Positions 44,327-53,322 of a stretch of 64,000 bases of DNA are shown here, one piece after another. The notes beneath the pieces are model-generated. The model was not told the origin of the DNA and searched no databases. It saw only the letters and a program-made list of their open reading frames with translations. A program made the translations under genes and the position numbers. This DNA comes from Planctomycetota bacterium (GTDB lineage: Bacteria > Planctomycetota > GCA-002687715 > DRQF01): NCBI GenBank assembly GCA_020639295.1, contig JACKGY010000012.1, positions 13,466-77,465 of the forward strand, read 5' to 3'. The first letter of the stretch is position 1, and each line of letters opens with the position of its first letter.

Positions 44327-46012
44327 ATGAAGGCACTGCGCTGGATCGTCAAGGTGATCCGCGAGGTCGTGAAGAACGACCTGCCCAATCACGCGGCGGA
44401 GATGGCCTACTTCGCGATGATGGCCGTCTTCCCCTTCTTCCTCCTCCTCACCACCGTGGTCGCCTTCCTGCCGGTTCCGGACCTCTTCGCGGTCACCATG
44501 GCCCGGCTGCGCGACGTCGCCCCCGAGGAGATGGTCGGCCTGCTCCAGGAGACCATCCGCGAGGTCACGACCGTCCGGAAGACCAACCTGCTCGGCGCGA
44601 CGCTCCTCGTCTGCCTGTGGATGAGCGCCGGCGCGATGAGTTCGACCACCCGGGGCCTGAACAAGGCCTTCGGCCTGAAGGACCCTCGCCGCTACGTGCG
44701 TTTCTTCGGCCTGTCGCTGGTGATGACCTGCCTGCTCGGCCTCCTGCTCATCATCGCCATCCTGCTGCTGCTCCTCGGCCCCAGGATCGAGAGCTTCGTG
44801 CTCGCGCGGATCAGTCTCGGCTGGTTCGGCGAGGTGCTCTTCGTGCTCCTGCGCAACATGGTGCCGATCTTCTTCCTCTTCCTCACCCACGCCGGGCTCT
44901 ACTGGCTCTGCCCCGCGGTGAAGCGTCGCTTCCGCGTGTTCACGCCCGGCACCTTCTTCTCGGTGCTGGGCTGGATCGCGGTCAGCTACGGCTTCAAGCT
45001 CTATCTCGACCAGGTCAACAACTACGACAAGCTCTACGGCAGTCTCGGCGCGGTCATCATCTCGCTGTTCTGGTTCTACCTGATGAGCATGGTGCTGCTG
45101 ATCGGCGCCCAGATCGACGCCGTCCTGCACCCCGAATACAAGACCCCGGTCACCGAGTCCGGCGACCCGATCCGCCAGCCCTTCCCCTGGAAGCTGCTCA
45201 CCGTCTTCCTGCTGGCGATGGTCGGCATCCCCGTCGGCATCCGCGGCTGCCTGAGCCGCGAGGACTTCACGCCACAGGCCCACTCGATCGGCGGCAAGCT
45301 GGCCGAGTCCATCGCCCGGAGTCTCGAATCCGGCCAGGCCGACATGGATCACGACGACCTCGGCGCGCTCCTCGCCGCGGTGGTGGACGACCAGGGCCTG
45401 GTCGACTACCCGGCCCTCGAGAAGCGGGCCGACGAGCTCGACCACTACCTGCGACGGTTCGAGGATCTCGACATCGCCGGCCTCCAGGCCGAGGAACTCA
45501 AGGCGGCGCTGATCAACCTCTACAACGCCTCGGCGCTCCGTCTGGTCCTGCACAACTTCCGGCAGGTGCACTTCATCAACGACATCCCCGCCCGGGACGA
45601 TCGCGCGGTGGCCCGGCTCGCCGGCCAGCCGGTGTCGTTGAGCAACATCCGGGACGGCATGCTGCGCACCGACTTCGCCGACGCCCGCAGCTTCTTCGCG
45701 CTCTGTGACGGCAGCCGCGGCTCACCGCCCCTGATGCCCTTCGCCTACGAGGGCGAGAGGCTCTCGGCCCAGCTCGACGAGGTCACGCGACGCAATCTAC
45801 GACCGCCCCGCACCGTGGTGACCAACGGCAAGGTCGAGCTGCCGGCCGTGGTCGACCGCTTCAAGTCGTCCTTCCAGGCCATGGCGCTCGACGGTCGGCT
45901 GTCCTCGGCGCTCGCTCCCTACGTCTACGACGCCGCCATGGCGATGATCCACCTGCGCGGCGACGAGGCCCTGAGCTTCCGGAACGAGGACCCCGCCATC
46001 AACCGACGCTGA
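44327..46012 (+). CDS. YihY/BrkB membrane protein fused to a DUF547 domain
   Basis: A 561-residue fusion. Residues 1-285 are a YihY/BrkB integral membrane module with six hydrophobic helices (AEMAYFAMMAVFPFFLLLTTVVAFL through SLFWFYLMSMVLLIGAQIDAVL). One more hydrophobic stretch near 300 leads into residues ~350-535, a DUF547-type domain: GLVDYPALEKRADELDHYLRRF, ALINLYNASALRLVLHNF, SLSNIRDGMLR and SFFALCDGSRGSPPLMPFAYEG with the family cysteine. YihY was once annotated as RNase BN but is a membrane protein of unclear role. DUF547 is also uncharacterised. GGAGG lies 11 bases before the ATG. A repeat island follows. Confidence 0.85.
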   Translation: MKALRWIVKVIREVVKNDLPNHAAEMAYFAMMAVFPFFLLLTTVVAFLPVPDLFAVTMARLRDVAPEEMVGLLQETIREVTTVRKTNLLGATLLVCLWMSAGAMSSTTRGLNKAFGLKDPRRYVRFFGLSLVMTCLLGLLLIIAILLLLLGPRIESFVLARISLGWFGEVLFVLLRNMVPIFFLFLTHAGLYWLCPAVKRRFRVFTPGTFFSVLGWIAVSYGFKLYLDQVNNYDKLYGSLGAVIISLFWFYLMSMVLLIGAQIDAVLHPEYKTPVTESGDPIRQPFPWKLLTVFLLAMVGIPVGIRGCLSREDFTPQAHSIGGKLAESIARSLESGQADMDHDDLGALLAAVVDDQGLVDYPALEKRADELDHYLRRFEDLDIAGLQAEELKAALINLYNASALRLVLHNFRQVHFINDIPARDDRAVARLAGQPVSLSNIRDGMLRTDFADARSFFALCDGSRGSPPLMPFAYEGERLSAQLDEVTRRNLRPPRTVVTNGKVELPAVVDRFKSSFQAMALDGRLSSALAPYVYDAAMAMIHLRGDEALSFRNEDPAINRR

Positions 46013-46023
46013 CCCGCGCGTCG

Positions 46024-46352
46024 GACCCTGGCTGCCCCCTCCTCGAGGACCGCGGAGCGCCTGCTCCGCTTCTTCCTCCAGGCCGGCTGGGCAGCCGGCG
46101 CTCCGAGGCGCCAGCCGCTGGCTGGCCCTGGGTTCTTCGTCGAGAGCCTTCGAGCTTCGGATGCGCAGCCGGCGCTGCGCGGTCCCACCGGAGCGCCAGC
46201 CGCTGGCTGGCCCTGGCTTCTTCGTCGAGGACCTTCGAGCTTCGGATGCGCAGCCGGCGCTGCGCGGTCCCACCGGAGCGCGAGCCGCTGGCTGGCCCTG
46301 GCTTCTTCGTCGAGAGCCTTCGAGCTTCGGCTGGGCAGCCGGCGCTCCGAGG
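46024..46352. repeat. Repeat island, reverse orientation, ~85-bp period
   Basis: Three copies of CCAGCCGCTGGCTGGCC (46111, 46196, 46281) recur with an 85-bp period. They are interspersed with GGCGCTGCGCGGTCC, TTCTTCGTCGAG and GCGGAGC-GCCT-GCTCCGC hairpin segments. The core is the reverse complement of the unit found at 24849 and 34344. It fills the convergent junction between the YihY-DUF547 gene and the FolM-like gene. No gene is visible in these ~380 bases. Confidence 0.85.
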
Positions 46353-46391
46353 CAGGCGTCAGGGTCGGGCGTTGATCAACTCGGGCGACGA

Positions 46392-47135
46392 TCAGAGGCG
46401 ATAGCCGCCGGCCACGTCGAGGTTGACGCCGGTGACGTAGCCGTCGAAGTCGAGCAGGTAGTGCAACGCGTCCTCGACGTCGGCCAGACGGCCGGCACGG
46501 CCGAGCGGGATCGCGGCGCCGAGGTCGTCCGGAAGGTCGACGGAGTTCTCGAGCTGGCCCGGCGAGATCATGTTGCAGCGGATGCCGCGCGGGGCGAGGA
46601 CCTCGGCGAAGGTCTTGGTGAGGATGTAGAGCCCGGTCTTCGAGATCTGGTAGGCGGTCGCGCGGGGATGCGGCCGGATGTGCTCGACCCCGGCGTAGCC
46701 GACGTTCAGGATCTGTCCCGCCTCGCCCTCGGGAAGCTGGGCGACGAAGGCCCGGATCAGCTCGTGGGGCGCCAGGAGATTGGCCTCGAGGATCGCGCGG
46801 AACTGCTCGACCGTGGTCTCGAGCGCGCCCTTGACCAGGTAGTTGCCGACGTTGTTGACCAGGATCTGGTAACCGCCGGTCAGTTGCCTGACCTCGTCCG
46901 CCAGCCGACCGGCCGCGCCGGGCTCGAGGAAGTCGGCGCGCAGGGCCCAGGCCTCGCGGCCCAGGGCGCGGATCTCGTCGCGGACGGCCTCGGCCTCGTC
47001 GCCATGCTCGTTGTGGTGCACCACGACGTCGGCGCCCGCCTCCGCCAGGCTCAGGGCCAGATGACGACCGAGCCGGCGCGCGGCGCCGGTCACCAGCGCG
47101 GTCTTGCCGCGCAGATCACGACGGATGCCGCTCAT
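46392..47135 (-). CDS. FolM/PTR1-like short-chain pteridine reductase
   Basis: A 247-residue SDR. The cofactor loop T16-GAARRLG23 has the TGxxxRxG form typical of FolM and PTR1, which reduce dihydromonapterin or dihydrofolate with NADPH. NNVGNYL and Y162-QIS-K166 are the SDR motifs. The usual catalytic serine position reads GYAGVE and aligns with the TDYVVE of E. coli FolM rather than a classic Ser. It overlaps folB by four bases (ATGA), which supports pterin reduction over fatty-acid reduction. A generic ketoacyl reductase remains possible. Confidence 0.8.
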   Translation of the reverse strand: MSGIRRDLRGKTALVTGAARRLGRHLALSLAEAGADVVVHHNEHGDEAEAVRDEIRALGREAWALRADFLEPGAAGRLADEVRQLTGGYQILVNNVGNYLVKGALETTVEQFRAILEANLLAPHELIRAFVAQLPEGEAGQILNVGYAGVEHIRPHPRATAYQISKTGLYILTKTFAEVLAPRGIRCNMISPGQLENSVDLPDDLGAAIPLGRAGRLADVEDALHYLLDFDGYVTGVNLDVAGGYRL

Positions 47136-47485
47136 GACCGGCGCTCGATCCGCACCGCCGACCAGCGGGCCTCGGGCACCGCGTCCGGCTTCATCACCTT
47201 GAGCATCACGCGGAGCGCGCCGAAGCGCTCGATGATCCGCGCGGCGGCCTCCTCGACGTAGGTCTCGATCAGCTGATAGCGGCCCTCGACCGCGAGGTCC
47301 CGCAGGAGGCCGGCGACGGCGCTGTAGTCGATGGTCGCGGCAATGTCGTCGGTGGCCGCCGCCTGCGCGAGGTCGTGGTCCATCTCGCAGTCCACCAGGA
47401 TGCTCTGCGGCTCGACCCGTTCGTGGGGGTGGATGCCGATGATGCAGTTGACCTCGAGGCCCTCGAGGAGGATCGTCCCGATCAT
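47132..47485 (-). CDS. folB: Dihydroneopterin aldolase/epimerase FolB
   Basis: A 117-residue T-fold enzyme that converts 7,8-dihydroneopterin to 6-hydroxymethyldihydropterin and glycolaldehyde in folate synthesis. Motifs are EGLEVNCIIGIHPHERVEPQ (with the active-site glutamate), IDYSAVAGLLRDLAVEGRYQLIETYVEEAA and LKVMKPDAVPEA with the catalytic lysine. FolX-type epimerase activity cannot be excluded. It overlaps both neighbours by four bases, so the three genes are tightly coupled. folP, folK and folE are not in the window. Confidence 0.92.
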   Translation of the reverse strand: MIGTILLEGLEVNCIIGIHPHERVEPQSILVDCEMDHDLAQAAATDDIAATIDYSAVAGLLRDLAVEGRYQLIETYVEEAAARIIERFGALRVMLKVMKPDAVPEARWSAVRIERRS

Positions 47486-48552
47486 CGCTCGTCTCCGTCC
47501 AGTGCCAGCCGACCGCTGCGCAGGAGTTCGTCGAGCAGTAGGCGGGTCGGCGTGTTCAGGTTCAGCTCGAGCGCCGCCGCCGGGCTCAGCCAGCGGTGCT
47601 CCTCGATCTCGTAGTTGGTCACCACCGCCTCGGGGCGGTCGGTCTCGGACAGGTAGTTGATCAGCAGGAAGTGCCTCGGCTTGACGAACTCCGGGTTGTC
47701 GATGCAGTCCTGGATCATCACGAAGCTCGTGTTCTCCACCTCGAGCCCCACCTCCTCGCGCATCTCGCGCAGGTAGGCCTCGAGCATGGTCTCGCCGCGA
47801 TCGATCTTACCTCCCGGGATGCCGAAGGTGTCGGACCACTTCCGGGTCCGGACCAGGAGGATGCGCCCCCTCGGGTCGCGGACGACGCCGCCGACGGTCG
47901 CGATCACCAGGGGCTGGCGGTCGAGCAGGTACTCGCGGTCCAGGGTGGCGACCAGATCGGCAAGGTCGGCGAAGAGGTAGTCGGGCCCGGCCGCCTCGAG
48001 TTCGGTGGCGGCGGTGTAGCCCCAGGTCGAGGCGCCGGCGCGGACGCGACTGGCCTTGGCGACCTCGACGTCGTGGCGGGTGTCACCGACGTAGAGGCTG
48101 CGATCACGCTCGAGGCCGGCCGTGGCGATCAGCTCTTCCATCGCCGGACCCTTGTCGGCGGCGCCGCCGATGACCCGGTCGAAGAATCCCTCGAGACCGT
48201 GAGCCGTCACCGCGGCGTCGAGGACGTCCTGCGCCATGGTCGAGAGCACGAAGAGCCTGATCCCGCGGCTGCGCTGGACCACGAGCAGGTCACGGACGCC
48301 CGGGAACAGCGGCGCCGCGCTCTCGCGGGCTCGGAAGGCGGCGAAGAAGACCCGGTCGATCTCCTCCAGGCTGCGGCCCGGCAGGCGCGGACCATAGAAG
48401 CCCATCACCGGCAACACGAAGTCACGGCGATAGGTGGCCAGGTCGACCGCTTCGGCGCCGAAATGGCGCAGGGTGTCGTTGGTCGCGGCCAGCGTGGTGC
48501 CGACGTCGTCGGCCAGCGTGCCGGACCAGTCGAGGATCAGGTTCTCGATCAT
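47482..48552 (-). CDS. HAD hydrolase-Nudix hydrolase fusion
   Basis: A 356-residue two-domain protein. Residues 1-205 are a HAD domain: motif I D8-WSGT12, motif II LST (104-105), motif III K134 and motif IV VGDTRHD (D157/D161). The second motif-I Asp is replaced by serine (S10), which should impair ordinary phosphatase chemistry, although DWAGT is normal in phosphonatases. Residues 212-350 are a Nudix domain with a perfect box, G248-x5-E254-x7-R262-E-x-x-E266-E267-x-G269-L. The start ATG 48552 follows GAGGCGAGG. It overlaps folB by four bases. Position suggests dihydroneopterin triphosphate dephosphorylation; this is a hypothesis, and nucleotide sanitation is an alternative. Confidence 0.82.
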   Translation of the reverse strand: MIENLILDWSGTLADDVGTTLAATNDTLRHFGAEAVDLATYRRDFVLPVMGFYGPRLPGRSLEEIDRVFFAAFRARESAAPLFPGVRDLLVVQRSRGIRLFVLSTMAQDVLDAAVTAHGLEGFFDRVIGGAADKGPAMEELIATAGLERDRSLYVGDTRHDVEVAKASRVRAGASTWGYTAATELEAAGPDYLFADLADLVATLDREYLLDRQPLVIATVGGVVRDPRGRILLVRTRKWSDTFGIPGGKIDRGETMLEAYLREMREEVGLEVENTSFVMIQDCIDNPEFVKPRHFLLINYLSETDRPEAVVTNYEIEEHRWLSPAAALELNLNTPTRLLLDELLRSGRLALDGDER

Positions 48553-48584
48553 CGCCTCGCCTCGAACGGTGCGCGCGGGCGCGA

Positions 48585-49145
48585 TCACATGATCTGGGCC
48601 ACCTCGACCACCTCCGGCACCTCCTGGCGCAGGCGGTTCTCGACTCCCATCTTCAGGGTCGCCATGCTGCTCGGGCAGCCCGAGCAGGCCCCCTTCAGCT
48701 GAAGCAGGACGACGCCGGCGTTGAAGCCGACGAAGTGGATGTCGCCACCGTCCATCGCGACCGCGGGCCGGATCTGCTCGTCGAGCACCTTGCGGATGCG
48801 GGCCTCGACGTCGGCCGGATCGGCGGCCAGCTCGGCCGGTTTCGCGTCCGGCTCGACGATGAGCTCACCGGATTCGACGTGATTGCGGATGACGTCCTTC
48901 ACCAGGACCTGGAGCAGTTCCCAACCGACGCCGGGGTGCTTGGTGACGGTGACGAAGTCACGGGCGATGAAGACGCCCATGACGCCGTTCTGCCGGAAGA
49001 GCTTGGTGGCGAGGGGCGAACTCTCGGCGACCTTCGGATTCGCGAAATCGAAGGGCCCGCCGTCGACGACGGTCGCAGCCCAGCTGAACTTCAGCGAGTT
49101 GGGGTTCGGCGTCGGCTCGATCACGACCTGGATGGACTCGGACAT
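48585..49145 (-). CDS. nfu: NFU-type Fe-S cluster scaffold/carrier
   Basis: A 186-residue NFU1-like protein. The N-terminal Nfu domain covers about residues 5-95 (VIEPTPNPNSLKF, GVMGVFIARDFVTVTK). The C-terminal NifU-like domain is about residues 108-186, with AMDGGDIHFVGF and the cluster-binding CSGCPSS. It delivers [4Fe-4S] clusters to apo-enzymes such as aconitase or radical SAM proteins, both encoded in this window. AGGAGC precedes the ATG. It leads a minus-strand group with the HAD-Nudix gene 32 bases downstream. Confidence 0.93.
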   Translation of the reverse strand: MSESIQVVIEPTPNPNSLKFSWAATVVDGGPFDFANPKVAESSPLATKLFRQNGVMGVFIARDFVTVTKHPGVGWELLQVLVKDVIRNHVESGELIVEPDAKPAELAADPADVEARIRKVLDEQIRPAVAMDGGDIHFVGFNAGVVLLQLKGACSGCPSSMATLKMGVENRLRQEVPEVVEVAQIM

Positions 49146-49177
49146 GGCGATTCGGGCTCCTGTGCGAAGGGTCCCGC

Positions 49178-49186
49178 ATCATAACA
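49178..49186 (-). promoter_or_regulatory. Extended -10 candidate TGTTATGAT for nfu
   Basis: The minus strand reads TGT-TATGAT, a near-consensus extended -10. It leaves a leader of about 26 bases that includes AGGAGC, then the nfu ATG at 49145. Confidence 0.55.
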
Positions 49187-49222
49187 GCTGTGCCGATGAC
49201 GCAAGGCGCGGCGCCGGACCGG

Positions 49223-50884
49223 TCAACGGACGACCTGGAAGGTCAGGCCGTTCGAGCAGCGGAGCGTCGGCTGGAACTCGAAGAACTGCAGGAAGAGCCG
49301 GGCACCGATGATGTTGGGATCGTGGAGGCTGAGGCCCGGGAGATCGAAGCTCCCGGTCGCGTCGTAGCCCAGATTGCCGATCAGGACCAGGTTGACCGGG
49401 TCGATCGCGACCAGGAGCGCCAGCCCGGAGGTCGGGTAGTCGATCGGAGCCTGGCTGAGCAAGGCGGCGCCCAGACCGAAAGGCGTGGCACCGCTGCAAC
49501 GGATGTCGATCAGGGAGTTCCAGGGCGTCGCCGCGGTCTCGTCGGCCCCGAGCTGCAGGGCTGCGTTCGGCAGCAGGGCGCTGGCATAGGTGCTGGCATG
49601 GGACGGAAGGCCCTGGAAGAGGTGCACGCGACCGCTGGCGGTCCCGGGTCCGGGCTCGGAGCGAGCCCCGACCAGGAGGTCGCTGCGGCCGTCGCCGTCC
49701 AGGTCCGCGGCATCGAGCGCGCCGCCGAAGAGACCATTGAGGGTCGAGGTCTCGATGCTCGTCATCAGGGCGCCGCTGCCGCCGGAGAGGACGTCGACGC
49801 GCCCGGTCCAGGCGTTCAGGGGGCCCTGCCAGGGTGCCCCTGCCGCGACCTCGCTCAGGCCGTCGCCGTCCAGGTCGTCGACCCAGCTCAGGGCGTAGCC
49901 GAAGCCGTCCTTGGCCGTCGTCGAGACGAGCTCGCGGATCAGCGCGCCGGAAGCGCCCGAGACGAGGCGAACACGCCCCGGCCCCGCGGCGGCGAGGGCG
50001 TAGGCCGGGATGCCGACCGCGACGTCGGGAATGCCGTCGCCGTCGAGGTCCCGGCCGCCGGCGAGGGCGAAGCCCAGGTAGTCGTGATCGGCCGCGCCGC
50101 CGAGCGTCCAGATGAGACCGCCGGTGGCGCCGGAATGAAGTTCGAGGTTGCCGCGCTGGTTGCCGAGGCCCGGGTGATGCGGTCGGCCGACGTAGTAGTC
50201 GGCGAAGCCGTCGCCGTTCACGTCGCCGGCGCCGGCCACGATGCGTTCGCCGAGATCGGTGCTCGTCGCGTAGACATGGCGGCGGATGGTGGCCCCATCG
50301 AGGCCGGCCATGACCCGGACCTCGCCGATGGCCAGCGGATTGGCGAGGCTCATGCTGCTGCCGGCGATGAGGTCCGCGAAGCCGTCGCCATCGACGTCGC
50401 CGGCGTTCGCCAGGGAGGTCCCGAAGCCGGAGCTGAAGCCGAAGGCCCATCGTTCCCAGAGAAGAATGCCGGTCGCGGACGAGAAGACGCTCACCTTCCC
50501 GGTGCCGCCGAAGGGGGAGTAGAGGAGGGGCGAGCCCACGGCGAGTTCGCCGAGCCCGTCGCCGTCGAGGTCGCCGAGCCGCGCCAGGGCGCTGCCGAAG
50601 CGCTCCACCTGGCTCGTTCCCGCCAAGAGGTAGATGAGCCGGCCGTCGTGGCCGGAGCAGACGTAGACCTCGCCGGGGCCGTTGGCGACGGGCGCGCCGA
50701 CCGCGAAGTCGCGGCGTCCGTCGCCATCGACGTCGTCGAGCCAGACGACCGCTTGCCCGTGGTTCGCGATCGCGACCCGGGCGTCGACCCAGCAGCGGCG
50801 CAGGAACTGGGCCGGCGCGACCGTGGCGATCAGGGCGAAGACGATGATCGCGACGGGGATGCCCGCCAGTCGCCGGTCGATCAC
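49223..50884 (-). CDS. Secreted FG-GAP beta-propeller protein with shared C-terminal module
   Basis: A 553-residue exported protein (signal peptide to about residue 26, ending APAQ). FG-GAP blades with calcium loops include DDVDGDGRRDFAVG, GDLDGDGLGELAVG, GDVDGDGFADLIAG, GDVNGDGFADYYVG, RDLDGDGIPDVAVG, DDLDGDGLSEVAAG and ADLDGDGRSDLLVG. The final ~110 residues (LVAIDPVNLVLIGN ... LSLHDPNIIGARLFLQFFEF ... SNGLTFQVVR) match the tail of the protein at 26757-28391. Likely a surface protein. It ends about 37 bases upstream of the nfu promoter candidate. Confidence 0.87.
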   Translation of the reverse strand: MIDRRLAGIPVAIIVFALIATVAPAQFLRRCWVDARVAIANHGQAVVWLDDVDGDGRRDFAVGAPVANGPGEVYVCSGHDGRLIYLLAGTSQVERFGSALARLGDLDGDGLGELAVGSPLLYSPFGGTGKVSVFSSATGILLWERWAFGFSSGFGTSLANAGDVDGDGFADLIAGSSMSLANPLAIGEVRVMAGLDGATIRRHVYATSTDLGERIVAGAGDVNGDGFADYYVGRPHHPGLGNQRGNLELHSGATGGLIWTLGGAADHDYLGFALAGGRDLDGDGIPDVAVGIPAYALAAAGPGRVRLVSGASGALIRELVSTTAKDGFGYALSWVDDLDGDGLSEVAAGAPWQGPLNAWTGRVDVLSGGSGALMTSIETSTLNGLFGGALDAADLDGDGRSDLLVGARSEPGPGTASGRVHLFQGLPSHASTYASALLPNAALQLGADETAATPWNSLIDIRCSGATPFGLGAALLSQAPIDYPTSGLALLVAIDPVNLVLIGNLGYDATGSFDLPGLSLHDPNIIGARLFLQFFEFQPTLRCSNGLTFQVVR

Positions 50885-50995
50885 GGGAGGACTCCGCAGG
50901 GGGAAGGGAAGGCCTCGGCCATCGGCCGAACACGTCGGTGGTCGTCGACGCTACCCTCCGCTACCGGGCGCGGTCAAGAACGGCGGCATCCATGC

Positions 50996-51027
50996 GAAGG
51001 GCCTCGACCCGCGGGTCGAGGCCCTTC
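50996..51027 (-). terminator. Terminator hairpin after aconitase
   Basis: A perfect 15-bp stem (50996-51010 with 51013-51027) lies 24 bases past the aconitase stop. The nominal loop is two bases, so the top pairs probably open. No T-tract. Same style as the hairpins at 9428 and 26703. Confidence 0.65.
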
Positions 51028-51051
51028 TCCGTCGGATCCGCGGCGAGCGCC

Positions 51052-53322
51052 TCAGCCCTGGTTCTGCTGGGCGATCAGGTTGAGGGCCGAACCGGCCTTG
51101 AACCAGGCGATCTGCTCGTCGTTCAGGGTGTGGTTCAGCTCGATCTCGTCGGTCGAGCCGCCGGCGTGATGCACGACCATCTTCACCCGCTTCTTCGGCG
51201 CGAGTTCCTTCAGGCCGACGATGTCGAGCCGGTCGTCCGCGAGGATCTTCTCGTAGTCGGCCGGGTCGGCGAAGGTGAAGGGCAGGACGCCCTGCTTCTT
51301 CAGGTTGGTCTCGTGGATGCGCGCGAAGGAGCGGACGATGACCGCCCTGGCGCCGAGGAAGCGAGGCGACATGGCCGCATGCTCGCGCGACGAGCCCTCA
51401 CCGTAGTTGACGTCGCCGATCGACACCCAGCCCTCGCCCGCCTCCTTGTAGTGCCGCGCGATGGCCGCGAAGTTACGCCCGCTCTCGCCCGAGATCTGGT
51501 CGACGCCCTGGCCGGTCTCGCCGGTGAAGGCGTTGACCGCGCCCAGGAACATGTTGTCCGAGATCCGGTCGAGGTGACCGCGGAAGCGGAGCCAGGCGCC
51601 GGCCGGCGAGATGTGGTCGGTGGTGCACTTGCCCTTGGCCTTGAGCAGGACGCGCAGGCCACGGAAGTCCTCGCCGTTCCAGGGCGCGAACTTGGCCAGG
51701 AGCTGAAGGCGCTCGCTGTCGGGCGCGACCGCCACGGTCACGCCGGAGCCATCCTGGGGCGGCGCGATGAAACCGGCATCACCCTTGGCGAAACCGCTCT
51801 TCGGCAGCGCGTCGGCGGTCGGCGGCTGGAGCTTGAACTTCTGGCCCTTGGCGTCGGTGAGCTCGTCGGTGATCGGATTGAACCCGAGGTCGCCGGCGAG
51901 CGCGAGCGCGGTGACGATCTCCGGGCTGCCGATGAAGGCGAGGGTCTCCGGGTTGGCGTCGGCGCGGCCGCGGAAGTTGCGGTTGAAGGAGGTGATGATC
52001 GAGTTGGGCGTCCCCTTCTCCATGTCGTCGCGCTTCCACTGCCCGATGCAGGGACCGCAGGCATTGGCCAGGACGGTGGCGCCCACCGCCTCGAGGGCCT
52101 CGAGCTGGCCGTCACGCTTCATGGTCTCGAAGATCTGGTCGGACCCGGGCGAGACCCAGAAGGCCGACTTCGCCTTGATCCCGTGCTCGCGGGCCTGGTT
52201 GGCCAGATGGACGCTGCGGCCGATGTCCTCGTAGGAGGAGTTGGTGCAGCTGCCGATCAGCGCCGAGCTGAGCGCGCGCGGGTAGCCCTCGGTCTCGCAG
52301 TCCTTCTTGAGCTGGGAGATCGGATGGGCGACGTCGGGCGAATGCGGGCCGACGACGTGGGGTTCGAGGGCCGAGAGGTCGATCTCGACGATCTCGTCGT
52401 AGTAACGCGCCGGGTCGGAGGCGACCTCGGGGTCGGCGCGCAGGCAGTCCTTGAACTCGTCGGCGAGGGCGGCGAGGGCGGCGCGATCGGTCGTCTTCAG
52501 GTAGGCGGCCATGTTGGCGTCGTAGGGGAAGATCGAGCAGGTGGCGCCCAGCTCGGCGCCCATGTTGGTGATCGTGCCCTTACCGGTGCAGGAGATGCTG
52601 TCGGCACCCTCGCCGAAGTACTCGACGATCTTGTCGGTGCCGCCCTTGGTGGTGAGCAGGCCGCAGAGCTTGAGGATGACGTCCTTGGGCGCGGTCCAGC
52701 CGTTGAGCTTGCCCTTCAGGTTGACGCCGATGAGCTTGGGGTACTTGACCTCCCAGGGCATGCCCGCCATGACGTCGACCGCGTCGGCGCCGCCGACGCC
52801 GACCGCGACCATGCCGAGGCCGCCGGCATTGGGCGTATGGGAGTCGGTGCCGATCATCATCCCGCCGGGGAAGGCGTAGTTCTCGAGCACCACCTGGTGG
52901 ATGATGCCGGCGCCCGGCTTCCAGAAGCCGATGCCATAGCGGCTCGATACGCTCTTGAGGAAGTCGTAGACCTCGCGGTTGGTGTCGACCGCCACGGCCA
53001 TGTCCTTCTCGGCGCCGACGCGGGCCTGGATGAGATGGTCGCAGTGGACGGTGGACGGCACCGCGGTCTTCTCGCGGCCCGCGTGCATGAACTGGAGCAG
53101 CGCCATCTGGGCAGTGGCGTCCTGCATGGCGACGCGATCGGGCCGGAGCAGGACGTAGCTCGATCCCCGCTCGAAGCTCTCGCCGTCGAAGTCGTCGGCG
53201 TGCGCCATCAGGACCTTCTCGGCGAGGGTGAGGGGACGGCCGAGTCGCTTGCGGGCCTTCTCGTGAATGGCCCTCGACTTCTCGTAGAGGGCGCAGACGG
53301 CATCGGTCGAGATGTTGACCAC
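51052..53322 (-). CDS. acn: Aconitate hydratase, mitochondrial type
   Basis: TCA-cycle aconitase, 756 residues, the length of the mitochondrial-type clade rather than the ~890-residue AcnA/IRP form. The [4Fe-4S] cysteines are in GSCTNSSYEDIGR and ANACGPCIGQW. Other motifs are TDSHTPNAGGLGMVAVGVGGADAV and the swivel-domain GDVNYGEGSSREHAA. The start is GTG 53322: AGGAG lies seven bases upstream and the family start fits, whereas the longer frame has no aconitase-like sequence. It is followed by a hairpin and is probably monocistronic. Confidence 0.95.
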   Translation of the reverse strand: MVNISTDAVCALYEKSRAIHEKARKRLGRPLTLAEKVLMAHADDFDGESFERGSSYVLLRPDRVAMQDATAQMALLQFMHAGREKTAVPSTVHCDHLIQARVGAEKDMAVAVDTNREVYDFLKSVSSRYGIGFWKPGAGIIHQVVLENYAFPGGMMIGTDSHTPNAGGLGMVAVGVGGADAVDVMAGMPWEVKYPKLIGVNLKGKLNGWTAPKDVILKLCGLLTTKGGTDKIVEYFGEGADSISCTGKGTITNMGAELGATCSIFPYDANMAAYLKTTDRAALAALADEFKDCLRADPEVASDPARYYDEIVEIDLSALEPHVVGPHSPDVAHPISQLKKDCETEGYPRALSSALIGSCTNSSYEDIGRSVHLANQAREHGIKAKSAFWVSPGSDQIFETMKRDGQLEALEAVGATVLANACGPCIGQWKRDDMEKGTPNSIITSFNRNFRGRADANPETLAFIGSPEIVTALALAGDLGFNPITDELTDAKGQKFKLQPPTADALPKSGFAKGDAGFIAPPQDGSGVTVAVAPDSERLQLLAKFAPWNGEDFRGLRVLLKAKGKCTTDHISPAGAWLRFRGHLDRISDNMFLGAVNAFTGETGQGVDQISGESGRNFAAIARHYKEAGEGWVSIGDVNYGEGSSREHAAMSPRFLGARAVIVRSFARIHETNLKKQGVLPFTFADPADYEKILADDRLDIVGLKELAPKKRVKMVVHHAGGSTDEIELNHTLNDEQIAWFKAGSALNLIAQQNQG

